Shown: one piece after another, positions 26,334-34,145 of the stretch | Numbering within the stretch: the first letter of the stretch is position 1 | Layout: the number at the start of each line of letters is the position of its first letter | Assembly (NCBI RefSeq): GCF_003253565.1 | Contig: NZ_QKUF01000034.1 | Location: forward strand, 1-58,789 | Direction: 5' to 3' | Length of the DNA: 58,789 nucleotides | DNA from: Thermosporothrix hazakensis | Lineage (GTDB): Bacteria > Chloroflexota > Ktedonobacteria > Ktedonobacterales > Ktedonobacteraceae | Notes under the pieces: model-generated | What the model was told of the DNA's origin: nothing | Databases searched by the model: none | What the model saw: only the letters and a program-made list of their open reading frames with translations | Position numbers and translations under genes: made by a program

Positions 26334-26747
26334 ATGAAATCGTATACCAGATATCTTACCTTTCATACTCGCAAGCGCAAAGAGATTGTGCCCATTACTG
26401 AGAAGGTAGAACAGATTATTCGGGAAAGCGGTGTGCGGGAGGGGCTGGCGCTGGTATCGGCAATGCATATTACTGCGGCGGTGATTGTACAGGACTATGA
26501 GTCAGGGCTATGGCAGGATATGCTCGATTGGGCGGAAGAGGTTGCGCCAGAAAAGCCTGATTATCGACATCACCGCACAGGAGAAGACAACGGCGATGCC
26601 CATTTAAAAAACCTGCTCTTTCACCATCAGGTCGTTATACCGATTACTGACGGGCAGTTCGATTCTGGCCCCTGGCAGCAGATTTTTTACGTCGAGTTTG
26701 ATGGGCAACGTGATAAGCGTGTCATTGTGAAAGTGATTGGCGAATAA
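26334..26747 (+). CDS. YjbQ/UPF0047 family protein, first copy
   Basis: 137 residues from ATG 26334, with AAGGAG upstream. It has the UPF0047 pattern: a Glu/Gly-Leu-Ala-Leu-Val-Ser strand, His-Ile-Thr-Ala-Ala, Asp-Tyr-Glu-Ser-Gly, Tyr-Arg-His-His, Asn-Gly-Asp-Ala-His-Leu-Lys, and Pro-Trp-Gln-Gln-Ile. The conserved His residues sit in the active site. Members have weak thiamine-phosphate synthase activity in E. coli and the natural reaction is unclear. This copy deviates at Asn-Leu-Leu-Phe-His-His-Gln where most have Ser-Ser-Leu-Leu-Gly. Its neighbour is a second paralogue. Confidence 0.85.
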   Translation: MKSYTRYLTFHTRKRKEIVPITEKVEQIIRESGVREGLALVSAMHITAAVIVQDYESGLWQDMLDWAEEVAPEKPDYRHHRTGEDNGDAHLKNLLFHHQVVIPITDGQFDSGPWQQIFYVEFDGQRDKRVIVKVIGE

Positions 26748-26767
26748 GTCAGAGAATGGGGGAAAGC

Positions 26768-27160
26768 ATGTTACGAACCTTTACCGTTTCGACGCACAAG
26801 AAAGATCAGGTCGTTGATATTACTGATACTGTAGAGCAATATTTGCGTGAGGCCGAAAAGACAGAGGGCCTCTGCTCGCTCTTTGTGGCACACACAACCT
26901 GCTCGATTACCACGGCAGACCTTGACCCCGGAACCGATCTGGATTTGCTGGATGCGCTCCGCCATATGCAACCAAATCTGCGCTATCGTCATCCGCATAA
27001 TCCGGCCCACGCACCCGATCATATCCTTTCTTCGATCATCGGTTCGTCGCTGGTAATACCCTATCAACAGTCGCGGCTGATGCTTGGCGTGTGGCAGCGC
27101 GTGATTCTGGTTGAGCTGGATGGACCGCGCGAGCGTACCCTGCATCTCTCGACATTCTAA
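26768..27160 (+). CDS. YjbQ/UPF0047 family protein, second copy
   Basis: 130 residues from ATG 26768, preceded by GGGGGAAAGC; an in-frame ATG at 26756 is possible. It matches the UPF0047 family more closely than its neighbour: Ala-His-Thr-Thr-Cys-Ser-Ile, Tyr-Arg-His, Pro-Ala-His-Ala-Pro-Asp-His-Ile, Ile-Ile-Gly-Ser-Ser-Leu, Gly-Val-Trp-Gln-Arg-Val. The two genes are 20 bases apart and form one transcript. They are different enough to be an old duplication and may work as a hetero-oligomer; that is inference. Family members form trimers. Confidence 0.87.
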   Translation: MLRTFTVSTHKKDQVVDITDTVEQYLREAEKTEGLCSLFVAHTTCSITTADLDPGTDLDLLDALRHMQPNLRYRHPHNPAHAPDHILSSIIGSSLVIPYQQSRLMLGVWQRVILVELDGPRERTLHLSTF

Positions 27161-27177
27161 TTCTTGCCACTTCTGAC

Positions 27178-27214
27178 GGTCGCTTCGTTTCACTGTCTGG
27201 AAGCGGCCTTTTTT
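27178..27214 (+). terminator. Intrinsic terminator of the YjbQ pair
   Basis: GGTCGCTTC pairs with GAAGCGGCC (9 bp, one G-T) around a 13-base loop and is followed by six T residues. Confidence 0.85.
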
Positions 27215-27305
27215 CTGTTGCTCATGCCTTATCTATGAGACAATGTTAAAACCTGTAAGTCGTGTTCGGGACTTTGGTCAGGTACAAAAGCTACTTATTC
27301 TACCC

Positions 27306-27334
27306 TTGTTTTTCAAAAAAATGTCTGGTATACT
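27306..27334 (+). promoter_or_regulatory. Sigma-70-type promoter of the nad operon
   Basis: TTGTTT (-35, 27306-27311), a 17-base spacer and TATACT (-10, 27329-27334). Transcription would start near 27341, about 88 bases before the nadB ATG. Confidence 0.65.
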
Positions 27335-27390
27335 TGCCCAAAAGGATAGTGTATTTCTCACACATTCCCTTTTCTTTTTTGTCCGGCAAG

Positions 27391-27411
27391 TAAGTGTACA
27401 AATTACACTTA
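27391..27411. promoter_or_regulatory. Palindromic operator upstream of nadB
   Basis: TAAGTGTA and TACACTTA flank the 5-base centre CAAAT, a perfect 8-bp inverted repeat between the promoter and the nadB ribosome-binding site (AAAGGAG at ~27416). In other bacteria NAD biosynthesis operons are repressed through such palindromes by NiaR, NrtR or NadR. No regulator gene is in the window and I cannot assign the site. Confidence 0.6.
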
Positions 27412-27428
27412 TTCAAAGGAGAATAAGA

Positions 27429-29096
27429 ATGCGAACCCAGAAGAACCAACCATTTGATGTTGTCATCATTGGTGGTGGCATTGCCGGGCTGTCGCTGGCT
27501 TTACGGCTCCCGGAGACGGTGCGTGTGGCACTGTTAACGAAGGGCAAGGCTGGCGAGAGTAATACGCGCTATGCCCAGGGGGGAATTGCTGTTGCACTTG
27601 GTGAAGATGATACCCCGGAACTTCACCTTCAGGACACGCTTGCAGCCGGGGCCGGGCTCTGCGACGAGGCAGCAGTACGAACGCTGGTAGAACAGGGACC
27701 AGCAGCGGTCCGATGGCTGATTCAGATGGGAGTTCAGTTTGATAAGGCGCAGCCGGGCGATCTCCATGTTACGGCTGATGGTCTCTTGCTTGGCCGTGAG
27801 GGGGCTCATTGCCGCTGGCGTGTATTGCATGCCGGAGGGGATGCGACCGGGGCCGAGATCGAGCGAGCCTTGCTTGTTGCATTGCATGAGCGCACCTCAA
27901 TCGTTGTGTATGAAGAAACCTATGTTTCAGAGCTTTTGATGCAAGCTGGAATTTGTACAGGGATTCGCGCGCTCGATCGTGCCGGGAACTCCTTTACCCT
28001 TTCCTCACGTTTTACCGTGCTTGCCAGTGGGGGAGCTGGTGGGCTCTGGCTTCATACATCGAATCCCGGGGGCGCTACATCTGATGGGATTGCGCTGGCC
28101 TGGCGAGCCGGAGCAGCCCTTACGGATCTGGAATTTATGCAGTTCCATCCAACCGTTATGGCTATCCAGGGTGCTTCTCATCTGATTTCCGAGGCAGTAC
28201 GTGGCGAGGGCGCCTATTTGCGCAACCACGCCGGAGAGCGCTTTATGTTGCGCTACAGTCAACAAGCTGAGCTGGCGCCGCGTGATGTGGTCGCACGAGC
28301 AATTCTCAAAGAAATGGTAATCGAAGAAGTTGCGCATCAATATCTTGATCTGCGCCATCTCCCTGCACAAAAAATGCACGCACGTTTCCCGACAATCTCC
28401 ACAATCTGTTCACACTATGGGCTTGATCTGGCTCAGGATCTTATCCCGGTGGCTCCTGCCGCGCATTATTGTATGGGTGGCGTGATGGTAGATACAGTGG
28501 GAAGAACGACGGTGCCGGGCCTATATGCGGTAGGGGAAGTGGCCTGTACCGGCGTGCACGGAGCCAATCGGCTGGCAAGTAATTCCTTGCTTGAAGGCCT
28601 CGTCTTCGGGATACAGGCAGCCTGTCATCTGGTTGAGCAGCTCAAAGCGGGAACGTGCCTACCGGCTCCCGAGGCGTATTCTTTGCGTGACTCGGCGCAG
28701 ATGATCGAATATGAAGAGGATATACCAGCTTCAGGAGAAGAGGCGCTATCGATATCACAGATCAGGCAAGCGCTGCGCCAGACGATGTGGCGTTCGGTGT
28801 CGCTTTCCCGAGATGCGGAAGGCCTGACGGCAGCCTTGCAGCAGGTAAGAAGTTTGAAGGCCAGTCTCCCGGAACAGCGCTCGCGCGAAGAGCAGGAGAC
28901 CGCGAATATGTTACAGGTCGCGGAACTGGTGATTGTCGCGGCTCTGACCAGATGGGAGAGTCGAGGAAGTCACTGGCGAAGTGACTTCCCGACCACGGAC
29001 GAACGACTGAAGCAACGCCATTTCGCGTTTCAGCGTCGCCTGAGTGGCTCATCTGATCAAGAAAATAGGGAGAGCGCTTCTCTTCTCATCAGGTAG
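27429..29096 (+). CDS. nadB: L-aspartate oxidase
   Basis: 555 residues; ATG 27429 follows AAAGGAG, and in-frame sequence back to 27243 is promoter and operator. It oxidises L-aspartate to iminoaspartate, the first step of NAD synthesis. The FAD-binding motif is Ile-Ile-Gly-Gly-Gly-Ile-Ala-Gly (13-20). Asn-Thr-Arg-Tyr-Ala-Gln-Gly-Gly and Phe-His-Pro-Thr match the fumarate reductase/NadB catalytic core, as do the His-Tyr-Cys-Met-Gly-Gly and Asn-Arg-Leu-Ala-Ser-Asn-Ser segments. The C-terminal helical domain is complete. nadC and nadA follow on the same strand and supply the next steps. Confidence 0.95.
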   Translation: MRTQKNQPFDVVIIGGGIAGLSLALRLPETVRVALLTKGKAGESNTRYAQGGIAVALGEDDTPELHLQDTLAAGAGLCDEAAVRTLVEQGPAAVRWLIQMGVQFDKAQPGDLHVTADGLLLGREGAHCRWRVLHAGGDATGAEIERALLVALHERTSIVVYEETYVSELLMQAGICTGIRALDRAGNSFTLSSRFTVLASGGAGGLWLHTSNPGGATSDGIALAWRAGAALTDLEFMQFHPTVMAIQGASHLISEAVRGEGAYLRNHAGERFMLRYSQQAELAPRDVVARAILKEMVIEEVAHQYLDLRHLPAQKMHARFPTISTICSHYGLDLAQDLIPVAPAAHYCMGGVMVDTVGRTTVPGLYAVGEVACTGVHGANRLASNSLLEGLVFGIQAACHLVEQLKAGTCLPAPEAYSLRDSAQMIEYEEDIPASGEEALSISQIRQALRQTMWRSVSLSRDAEGLTAALQQVRSLKASLPEQRSREEQETANMLQVAELVIVAALTRWESRGSHWRSDFPTTDERLKQRHFAFQRRLSGSSDQENRESASLLIR

Positions 29097-29129
29097 TGTG
29101 TATCCATGAAAAGAAAGTATAAGGGGTGT

Positions 29130-29972
29130 ATGAATAGCGCTTTTACCGATATCATCAAACGAACACTTGAAGAGGATGGCGCATATTGCGACGTCACGAC
29201 ATTAAGTACCGTTCCCGGGACACAGCAGGCACAGGCGGCGATAATCGCGCGGCGGGCGGGCGTGATTGCCGGATTGGAAGTCGCGGCTCAGGCGTTTACG
29301 CTGTTTGATGCTCGCATTACGGTGACCTTGCTGGTTCAGGATGGCGCGACCGTCAAGCCTGATGAGCGCCTTGCAACGATCAGTGGTCCCGCACGTTCCA
29401 TCTTGAGTGCTGAACGAACGGCTCTCAACTTTCTGGGGCATCTTTCAGGTATCGCTACTCTGACAGCGCACTGCGTCAGTGCAATCGAGGGTACAGGAGC
29501 GCATATTCTGGATACCCGTAAGACGATGCCCGGGCTGCGGATGCTTGAGAAGCAGGCGGTGCGACTTGGCGGGGGGCAGAATCATCGTTTTGGGCTGGAC
29601 GATGGCATTCTGATCAAAGACAATCATATTAAGGCAGCGGGCGGGATCACCCAGGCGGTCGAGGCCGCGCGACGTATGGCCCCGCATCTATTCAAGGTCG
29701 AGGTAGAGTGTGAGACGCTTGAGCAGGTGCAGGAGGCCCTGGAGGCAAGGGCTGACGTCATCATGCTGGATAATATGAGTGTTGAGGTGATGCAAGCGGC
29801 CGTTACCTCTATTCGTGAGCAGAACCCACAGGTCTTGATTGAGGCCTCCGGGAGCATCGGAACTGATGAGAAGCGCCTGAAAGCGGTAGCCTCAACCGGG
29901 GTTGACTTTATCTCTCTAGGAGCAATCACGCACTCGGCTCCACAATTTGATATCTCACTGGAATTTGCTTGA
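29130..29972 (+). CDS. nadC: Nicotinate-nucleotide pyrophosphorylase (quinolinate phosphoribosyltransferase)
   Basis: 280 residues from ATG 29130, preceded by AAGGGG; ATG 29106 is in frame but lacks a ribosome-binding site. The enzyme converts quinolinate and PRPP to nicotinate mononucleotide. Family signatures are Glu-Arg-Thr-Ala-Leu-Asn-Phe-Leu, Asp-Thr-Arg-Lys-Thr-Met-Pro-Gly-Leu-Arg, Asn-His-Arg-Phe-Gly-Leu-Asp-Asp, Lys-Asp-Asn-His-Ile, Val-Glu-Val-Glu-Cys and Met-Leu-Asp-Asn-Met. The Thr-Arg-Lys-Thr and Lys-Asp-Asn-His residues bind substrate. It is the middle gene of the operon, 33 bases after nadB. Confidence 0.95.
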   Translation: MNSAFTDIIKRTLEEDGAYCDVTTLSTVPGTQQAQAAIIARRAGVIAGLEVAAQAFTLFDARITVTLLVQDGATVKPDERLATISGPARSILSAERTALNFLGHLSGIATLTAHCVSAIEGTGAHILDTRKTMPGLRMLEKQAVRLGGGQNHRFGLDDGILIKDNHIKAAGGITQAVEAARRMAPHLFKVEVECETLEQVQEALEARADVIMLDNMSVEVMQAAVTSIREQNPQVLIEASGSIGTDEKRLKAVASTGVDFISLGAITHSAPQFDISLEFA

Positions 29973-30008
29973 TCGGCTGCAAGCATCGTGAAAGGAGACA
30001 GAGAATCA

Positions 30009-31196
30009 ATGGCTATCAATACACAATGTGCAGAGAGCCAGGAAGCACGCATTCTTCCCTTGCTTACACCAAAAACACGGGCAAAGCATGACCTTTCAAA
30101 GCGCGTTGATATCATTCCAACATTCTATGCGGAGATGGAGCCGGAGGAGATTCATCGTCGGATTGCGGCTGCAAAGGAGGCACTTGGTTCGCGGCTGGTG
30201 ATTCTGGGACACCACTATCAGCGCGATGAGATCATTCAATATGCAGATTATCGCGGCGACTCGTTCAAGCTGGCTCAGCTTGCAGCAGGGCGTCCAGAAG
30301 CGGATTACATTGTGTTCTGTGGCGTTCACTTCATGGCCGAAAGCGCTGATATTCTCAGCGCGGCTCATCAGAAAGTGGTGCTACCAAACCCGGCGGCCGG
30401 CTGTTCTATGGCTGATATGGCAAATATTGCCGAAGTAGAAGAATGTTGGGAGACGCTGCATGAGCTGCTTGGTGAGGATGCAAGTATTATCCCCGTCACC
30501 TACATGAACTCGGCGGCGAACTTGAAGGCGTTCTGTGGCCGAAATGGTGGTATTGTCTGCACATCATCGAATGCTCCAGCGGTAATGAGGTGGGCCTTCT
30601 CCCAGGGGAAGCGCGTCCTGTTCTTCCCTGATGAGCACCTGGGACGCAACACGGCCCTCAAGTATGGCATTCCTGAAGAACATATGGCCGTCTGGAATCC
30701 GAAAGATCCCTTTGCTGCTGCTGATGCGGAAGAGGCTTTTGAACGAGCGCAGATCATTCTGTGGAAGGGTTTTTGCTCGACCCATATGCGGTTCAGCCTG
30801 CAACAGATTGAGAAAGCGCGTGCCGAGTATCCCGATGTGAAAATTCTGGTCCATCCAGAGTGCAGGCGCGAAGTCGTTGAGGCTGCTGATCTCTACGGCT
30901 CAACAGAATATATTATCCAGCAGGTGGAGAACGCCCCGGCGGGGACACGATGGGGGATCGGTACCGAGATCAATCTGGTGCACCGCCTGGCAAAAGAGCA
31001 CCCTGAGCAGTTTATCTTTTGTCTGGACCCGGTGGTCTGTCCTTGCTCGACCATGTATCGGATTCACCCTGCCTACCTGGCCTGGGTGCTGGAGGCGCTG
31101 GTCAACGACGAGGTGATCAATCAGGTCAGCGTCGATGAGACAACCGCTCATTGGGCGCGTGTGGCGCTTGAACGCATGCTGGCAATGAAGGGATAA
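30009..31196 (+). CDS. nadA: Quinolinate synthase
   Basis: 395 residues from ATG 30009, with AAAGGAG upstream; the GTG at 29988 reads through that site. It condenses iminoaspartate with dihydroxyacetone phosphate to give quinolinate using a [4Fe-4S] cluster. Gly-His-His-Tyr-Gln-Arg (substrate loop), Phe-Cys-Gly-Val-His-Phe-Met, Asn-Pro-Ala-Ala-Gly-Cys-Ser, Cys-Thr-Ser-Ser-Asn and Pro-Cys-Ser-Thr-Met are present, and three of these Cys hold the cluster. The Gly-Thr-Glu loop before the last Cys is intact. It completes the nadBCA pathway in gene order B-C-A. Confidence 0.95.
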   Translation: MAINTQCAESQEARILPLLTPKTRAKHDLSKRVDIIPTFYAEMEPEEIHRRIAAAKEALGSRLVILGHHYQRDEIIQYADYRGDSFKLAQLAAGRPEADYIVFCGVHFMAESADILSAAHQKVVLPNPAAGCSMADMANIAEVEECWETLHELLGEDASIIPVTYMNSAANLKAFCGRNGGIVCTSSNAPAVMRWAFSQGKRVLFFPDEHLGRNTALKYGIPEEHMAVWNPKDPFAAADAEEAFERAQIILWKGFCSTHMRFSLQQIEKARAEYPDVKILVHPECRREVVEAADLYGSTEYIIQQVENAPAGTRWGIGTEINLVHRLAKEHPEQFIFCLDPVVCPCSTMYRIHPAYLAWVLEALVNDEVINQVSVDETTAHWARVALERMLAMKG

Positions 31197-31229
31197 GAGT
31201 TGCCAGAACTGTCAGAATGCGTTACTGTA

Positions 31230-31271
31230 GTACTGGCCGTGCGAACGCTGTTTGTTCCACGGGCAGTACTG
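31230..31271. repeat. Inverted repeat between nadA and the peroxiredoxin
   Basis: AGTACTGGCCGTG (31230-31242) and CACGGGCAGTACT (31259-31271) pair over 12 of 13 positions around a 16-base loop. No T-run follows. It could be a processed operon end, an attenuator or an operator for the peroxiredoxin gene 33 bases downstream. Confidence 0.5.
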
Positions 31272-31303
31272 TCTACTGTGTTTTGTAGTAGAAGGAGAAG
31301 CGC

Positions 31304-31810
31304 ATGACAACAAACGAGGTTCAGGAACTGCGAGAGGGGCAGCCTGCCCCTGATTTTACCGTTCCTGCTATCGGACCTGATACGATCGTCAAGAATGGAC
31401 AGGTACATCTGGCGGATCTTAAGGGGCGCGTGGTAGTGCTCTATTTTTATCCGAAGGATGATACCCCTGGCTGTACGGCTGAGGCGTGTGCTTTCCGCGA
31501 TGCCAATCAGGAAATGCAGCAGCGGGGCGTCGCTGTGCTCGGTGTCAGCACCGACTCACTGGCCTCTCATCAAAAGTTCGCCGAGAAATATGGCCTGCCT
31601 TTTACCTTGCTTGCCGATACCGATAAAGTCGTCGCTCAGGCATACAATGTCTACAAGGAAAAAAGCATGTTCGGCAAGAAATACATGGGTGTCGAGCGTG
31701 CGACCTTCCTGATCGACAAGGAAGGCGTTATCCGCAAGATCTGGCCGAAGGTCAAGCCGGATGGGCATGCCGCTCAGGTTTTACAGACGATCGAAGCCTT
31801 GAACCTCTAA
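31304..31810 (+). CDS. bcp: Thioredoxin-dependent peroxiredoxin Bcp/PrxQ
   Basis: 168 residues, AGAAGGAG 8 bases before the ATG. Peroxidatic Cys57 and resolving Cys62 sit in Asp-Asp-Thr-Pro-Gly-Cys-Thr-x4-Cys, the PrxQ alpha-type spacing of five. The protein reduces H2O2 and alkyl hydroperoxides with thioredoxin. Phe-Tyr-Pro-Lys-Asp and Gly-Val-Ser-Thr-Asp are further family landmarks, and Val-Glu-Arg-Ala-Thr-Phe contains the catalytic Arg. It is monocistronic, ending at a hairpin shared with the convergent ThiF gene. Confidence 0.93.
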   Translation: MTTNEVQELREGQPAPDFTVPAIGPDTIVKNGQVHLADLKGRVVVLYFYPKDDTPGCTAEACAFRDANQEMQQRGVAVLGVSTDSLASHQKFAEKYGLPFTLLADTDKVVAQAYNVYKEKSMFGKKYMGVERATFLIDKEGVIRKIWPKVKPDGHAAQVLQTIEALNL

Positions 31811-31825
31811 TGATACAAAGAAAGA

Positions 31826-31858
31826 AGAGCATGGCTGGACATTATCCAGCCGTGTTCT
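31826..31858. terminator. Bidirectional hairpin between bcp and the ThiF gene
   Basis: A 14-pair stem (31826-31839 with 31845-31858, two G-T pairs) and a 5-base loop. It contains the minus-strand TAA of the ThiF gene in its loop region. T-rich sequence follows on the minus strand (TTCTTTCTTTG), and a weaker one on the plus strand. Confidence 0.75.
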
Positions 31859-32513
31859 TGCTTTCAGTGCGTGTGATCTTCAGGTCATTCCATGTAACTT
31901 CAAAATGATACCGTTTTCCCTCCTGAAAGAAATCAGCAATCGAACGAGCCGCTAACTGGCTGATAAGCAGCGCGAATGGGCGGGTCAATGGGTAGTCGCA
32001 TGGATCGCCGGGCGTGTCCCGTGGCACGATATAATCCGGCTCCCAGATCCCGGAACCATAAAGTCCGTCACCACTGAAGCCGATATGCAGGCAGGGAATG
32101 TGCAGCGAACGAGCCATATCGCTGATGGCCTGCCGCCCCTGACGATTATCAAATGCGTCGATGATAACGGTGCTGTCTTTGAGCTGCTGTGTTGCGTTCT
32201 TCCCGGTGAGCTCGATTACAACAGGTTCCAGTTTGGTCTGAATAGCCCGATAGAGTGTGTTTGCCAGGGCGCGGGCTTTGGGCGCCCCGACTTCCGCCCG
32301 ACCGTATGGCTGCGTTGAAAGGTTGCGCATCTCGACGCGATCTTTATCGATCAGTTTGATGTTGGTAAAGCCCATTTTTGCGAGGGTTTCACAGAGATTG
32401 CCGCCCAGAGCGCCAGCGCCACAGATAGTAATGCGTTGCTCGACGAAGGGGGCAAGCGATGCATGCCGTTCCTCATGAAAAAACGGACTATTTGAATGAA
32501 GCTGTTGTGCCAT
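31842..32513 (-). CDS. ThiF/E1-like adenylyltransferase
   Basis: 223 residues from ATG 32513. The Rossmann nucleotide loop is Gly-Ala-Gly-Ala-Leu-Gly-Gly (32-38). Asp56, Arg-Asn-Leu near 63-65 and Lys79 fit the adenylation site of ThiF/MoeB/E1 enzymes. Cys172, in Asp-Pro-Cys-Asp-Tyr-Pro-Leu, is positioned like the E1 catalytic Cys. The protein lacks the zinc-binding Cys-x2-Cys pairs of classical ThiF and MoeB. Such enzymes activate the C-terminal Gly of a ubiquitin-like protein. The unrecognised gene just upstream ends 10 bases before this start, and a beta-grasp protein ending in Gly is encoded 3.9 kb upstream on the same strand, beyond the Ro60 gene. Confidence 0.85.
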   Translation of the reverse strand: MAQQLHSNSPFFHEERHASLAPFVEQRITICGAGALGGNLCETLAKMGFTNIKLIDKDRVEMRNLSTQPYGRAEVGAPKARALANTLYRAIQTKLEPVVIELTGKNATQQLKDSTVIIDAFDNRQGRQAISDMARSLHIPCLHIGFSGDGLYGSGIWEPDYIVPRDTPGDPCDYPLTRPFALLISQLAARSIADFFQEGKRYHFEVTWNDLKITRTESKNTAG

Positions 32514-32523
32514 AATGTGCCTG

Positions 32524-33501
32524 CTAATCCTCGTATTGTGCCCAATCCGGGCTTGTGCTAACAACATTGACCAGACTGGTTAGATCGAAGTCACGATCTC
32601 GGCCACTTAAACAGATACCACTTGAGATGACCTCAAGCCGACGGTTGACCACTGAGCGATAGCGGTAATGATTGTCCCGTTCGCTCCATTCAACAACCAG
32701 TTGTCCCCCGGGGATCTCACTGTAGCTGTGAAGCGTTGCATTGGCTTTCGCCAGGGCATGTTGTAGCTGCCCTTCCAGCGTGCTACGATGACGCTCCTGC
32801 TGAAGCCGCGCCAGACGTTGTGAGGCGGGCAGATGACGTAGCTGTTGGTGCAGCCGCAGCTCGAACTGTTCACGCTCCTGGCGCTCGTTTACCTCCAGTC
32901 GATGAATCTGCCAGAAGAGCAGGGCCAGCCTTTGACTTTGCGCCAGACCGGGCAGGAAATTTTTGACCTCGTCTTGTTGACTGGAGGCATCGCGGAGCCA
33001 CTCAGCCTGTATTGGATCTGCCAGCAAATCCGGGCCCTCATACCAGAGCGTACGCCCATCAACGCGTACAAGTACGCGCTCAAAGCGGTCCGCGCCGTTG
33101 GTGGGATCACAGAGAAGGACGGGGTGTGGCTCAGGCGGCATTCCGAAGCGCTGGCGGGCATCGCTCTCATTGAACGGGATGGCCCACCACATCGATGGGT
33201 GTTGAATATCGGGCCAGAGGAGTATCATACGCAAGACAGGGAAGAGTTCCAGATAGGCGCCACGTTCCCAGGGTTGCGCTTCGCGTTGAAGTTCTGCCTC
33301 GCGCTCATTGCGTGGGCGGAAGCAGCCCCATCCGCTAAAAGAGCTCTTCTGGCGGAACTCATAGACCAGACCATTCAAGCGCGTACGAATGCGGCTTCCA
33401 TGAATGACAGGAGCGATAATATCTCGTTGTAGTAGCCTCTGGCTCTCCTGTTGTAACCTTGCAATCAGGGCCCGGGGATCAATGCGTCGCTCATGAGCCA
33501 T
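32524..33501 (-). CDS. Conserved hypothetical partner of the ThiF protein
   Basis: 325 residues, AAAGGGAG 8 bases before the ATG. I do not recognise the family with certainty. A basic N-terminal helix is followed by a Trp/Pro-rich alpha/beta part (Trp-Gly-Cys-Phe-Arg-Pro; Trp-Trp-Ala-Ile-Pro-Phe) to about residue 165, a long charged helix (180-255), and a C-terminal beta segment ending Gly-Ile-Cys-Leu-Ser-Gly. That last motif recalls the active-site region of E2-like conjugating enzymes, but it comes at the very end and I do not call it E2. Tight coupling to the ThiF gene suggests a shared pathway. Confidence 0.65.
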   Translation of the reverse strand: MAHERRIDPRALIARLQQESQRLLQRDIIAPVIHGSRIRTRLNGLVYEFRQKSSFSGWGCFRPRNEREAELQREAQPWERGAYLELFPVLRMILLWPDIQHPSMWWAIPFNESDARQRFGMPPEPHPVLLCDPTNGADRFERVLVRVDGRTLWYEGPDLLADPIQAEWLRDASSQQDEVKNFLPGLAQSQRLALLFWQIHRLEVNERQEREQFELRLHQQLRHLPASQRLARLQQERHRSTLEGQLQHALAKANATLHSYSEIPGGQLVVEWSERDNHYRYRSVVNRRLEVISSGICLSGRDRDFDLTSLVNVVSTSPDWAQYED

Positions 33502-33642
33502 CGTGATGCTCCCTTTCTGTTCTCAAATTGGCTGTTTCGCCAGGCGGGATGGGCTGGTATTGGCTGTTGTCCTTGCATCGAAAATACAGTATATTCTTTG
33601 TTCTCGTTCTCATTATATTCAGCTTGAGTGGAGATGACAGGT

Positions 33643-34098
33643 ATGCAACAGGACTGGCGGCGAGATCGCTATTGTATCAGCACAGATAAAACAAAACTTG
33701 ATATTGCTTTTATCCATGCTTTTCTTTCCCATTCATATTGGGCGGAGGGCATTCCGCAAGAGATTGTTGAGCGTGCCATAGAGCATTCTCTGTGCTTTGG
33801 TATTTATGAAAATGAACAACAGATTGGCTTTGGACGCATAGTGACTGACTATGCTACATTTGCGTATATTAGCGACGTATTTATCAGCGAGCCGTATCGT
33901 GGAAGAGGCCTGAGCAAATGGTTAATCGAAGTGATGACCGCGCATCCACAGCTACAGGGCTTGCGTCGCTGGATGCTGATGACTCGGGATGCACATGGCC
34001 TTTATCAACAATTTGGCTTTACTGGCCCGAAAACGCCCGAGCGTATAATGGAGATTACCAATCCCGATATCTATCGACGCAAACAGGGAGAGCGGTAA
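33643..34098 (+). CDS. GNAT family N-acetyltransferase
   Basis: 151 residues from ATG 33643 with GGAG upstream; a GTG at 33628 is possible. The acetyl-CoA loop is Arg-Gly-Arg-Gly-Leu-Ser, preceded by the strand Tyr-Ile-Ser-Asp-Val-Phe-Ile. Tyr-Gln-Gln-Phe-Gly-Phe lies near the C terminus, the usual end of the fold. The substrate is unknown. It is the only plus-strand gene inside the minus-strand Ro60/ThiF region and looks like an independent insertion between the Ro60 gene and the ThiF pair. Confidence 0.88.
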   Translation: MQQDWRRDRYCISTDKTKLDIAFIHAFLSHSYWAEGIPQEIVERAIEHSLCFGIYENEQQIGFGRIVTDYATFAYISDVFISEPYRGRGLSKWLIEVMTAHPQLQGLRRWMLMTRDAHGLYQQFGFTGPKTPERIMEITNPDIYRRKQGER

Positions 34099-34112
34099 CG
34101 GACAGAAAAACA

Positions 34113-34140
34113 GTGTGGGGAAAAACTCGGTTCCCCACAC
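34113..34140 (-). terminator. Intrinsic terminator of the Ro60 gene
   Basis: A perfect 10-bp GTGTGGGGAA/TTCCCCACAC stem with an 8-base loop is followed on the minus strand by TGTTTTT, 6 bases after the Ro60 stop. Confidence 0.85.
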
Positions 34141-34145
34141 CCGCT

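Noticed and set aside
32524..33501. Calling the 325-residue protein an E2 conjugating enzyme
   Set aside because: Only a short Gly-Ile-Cys-Leu match at the extreme C terminus, no E2 fold order; left as unknown.
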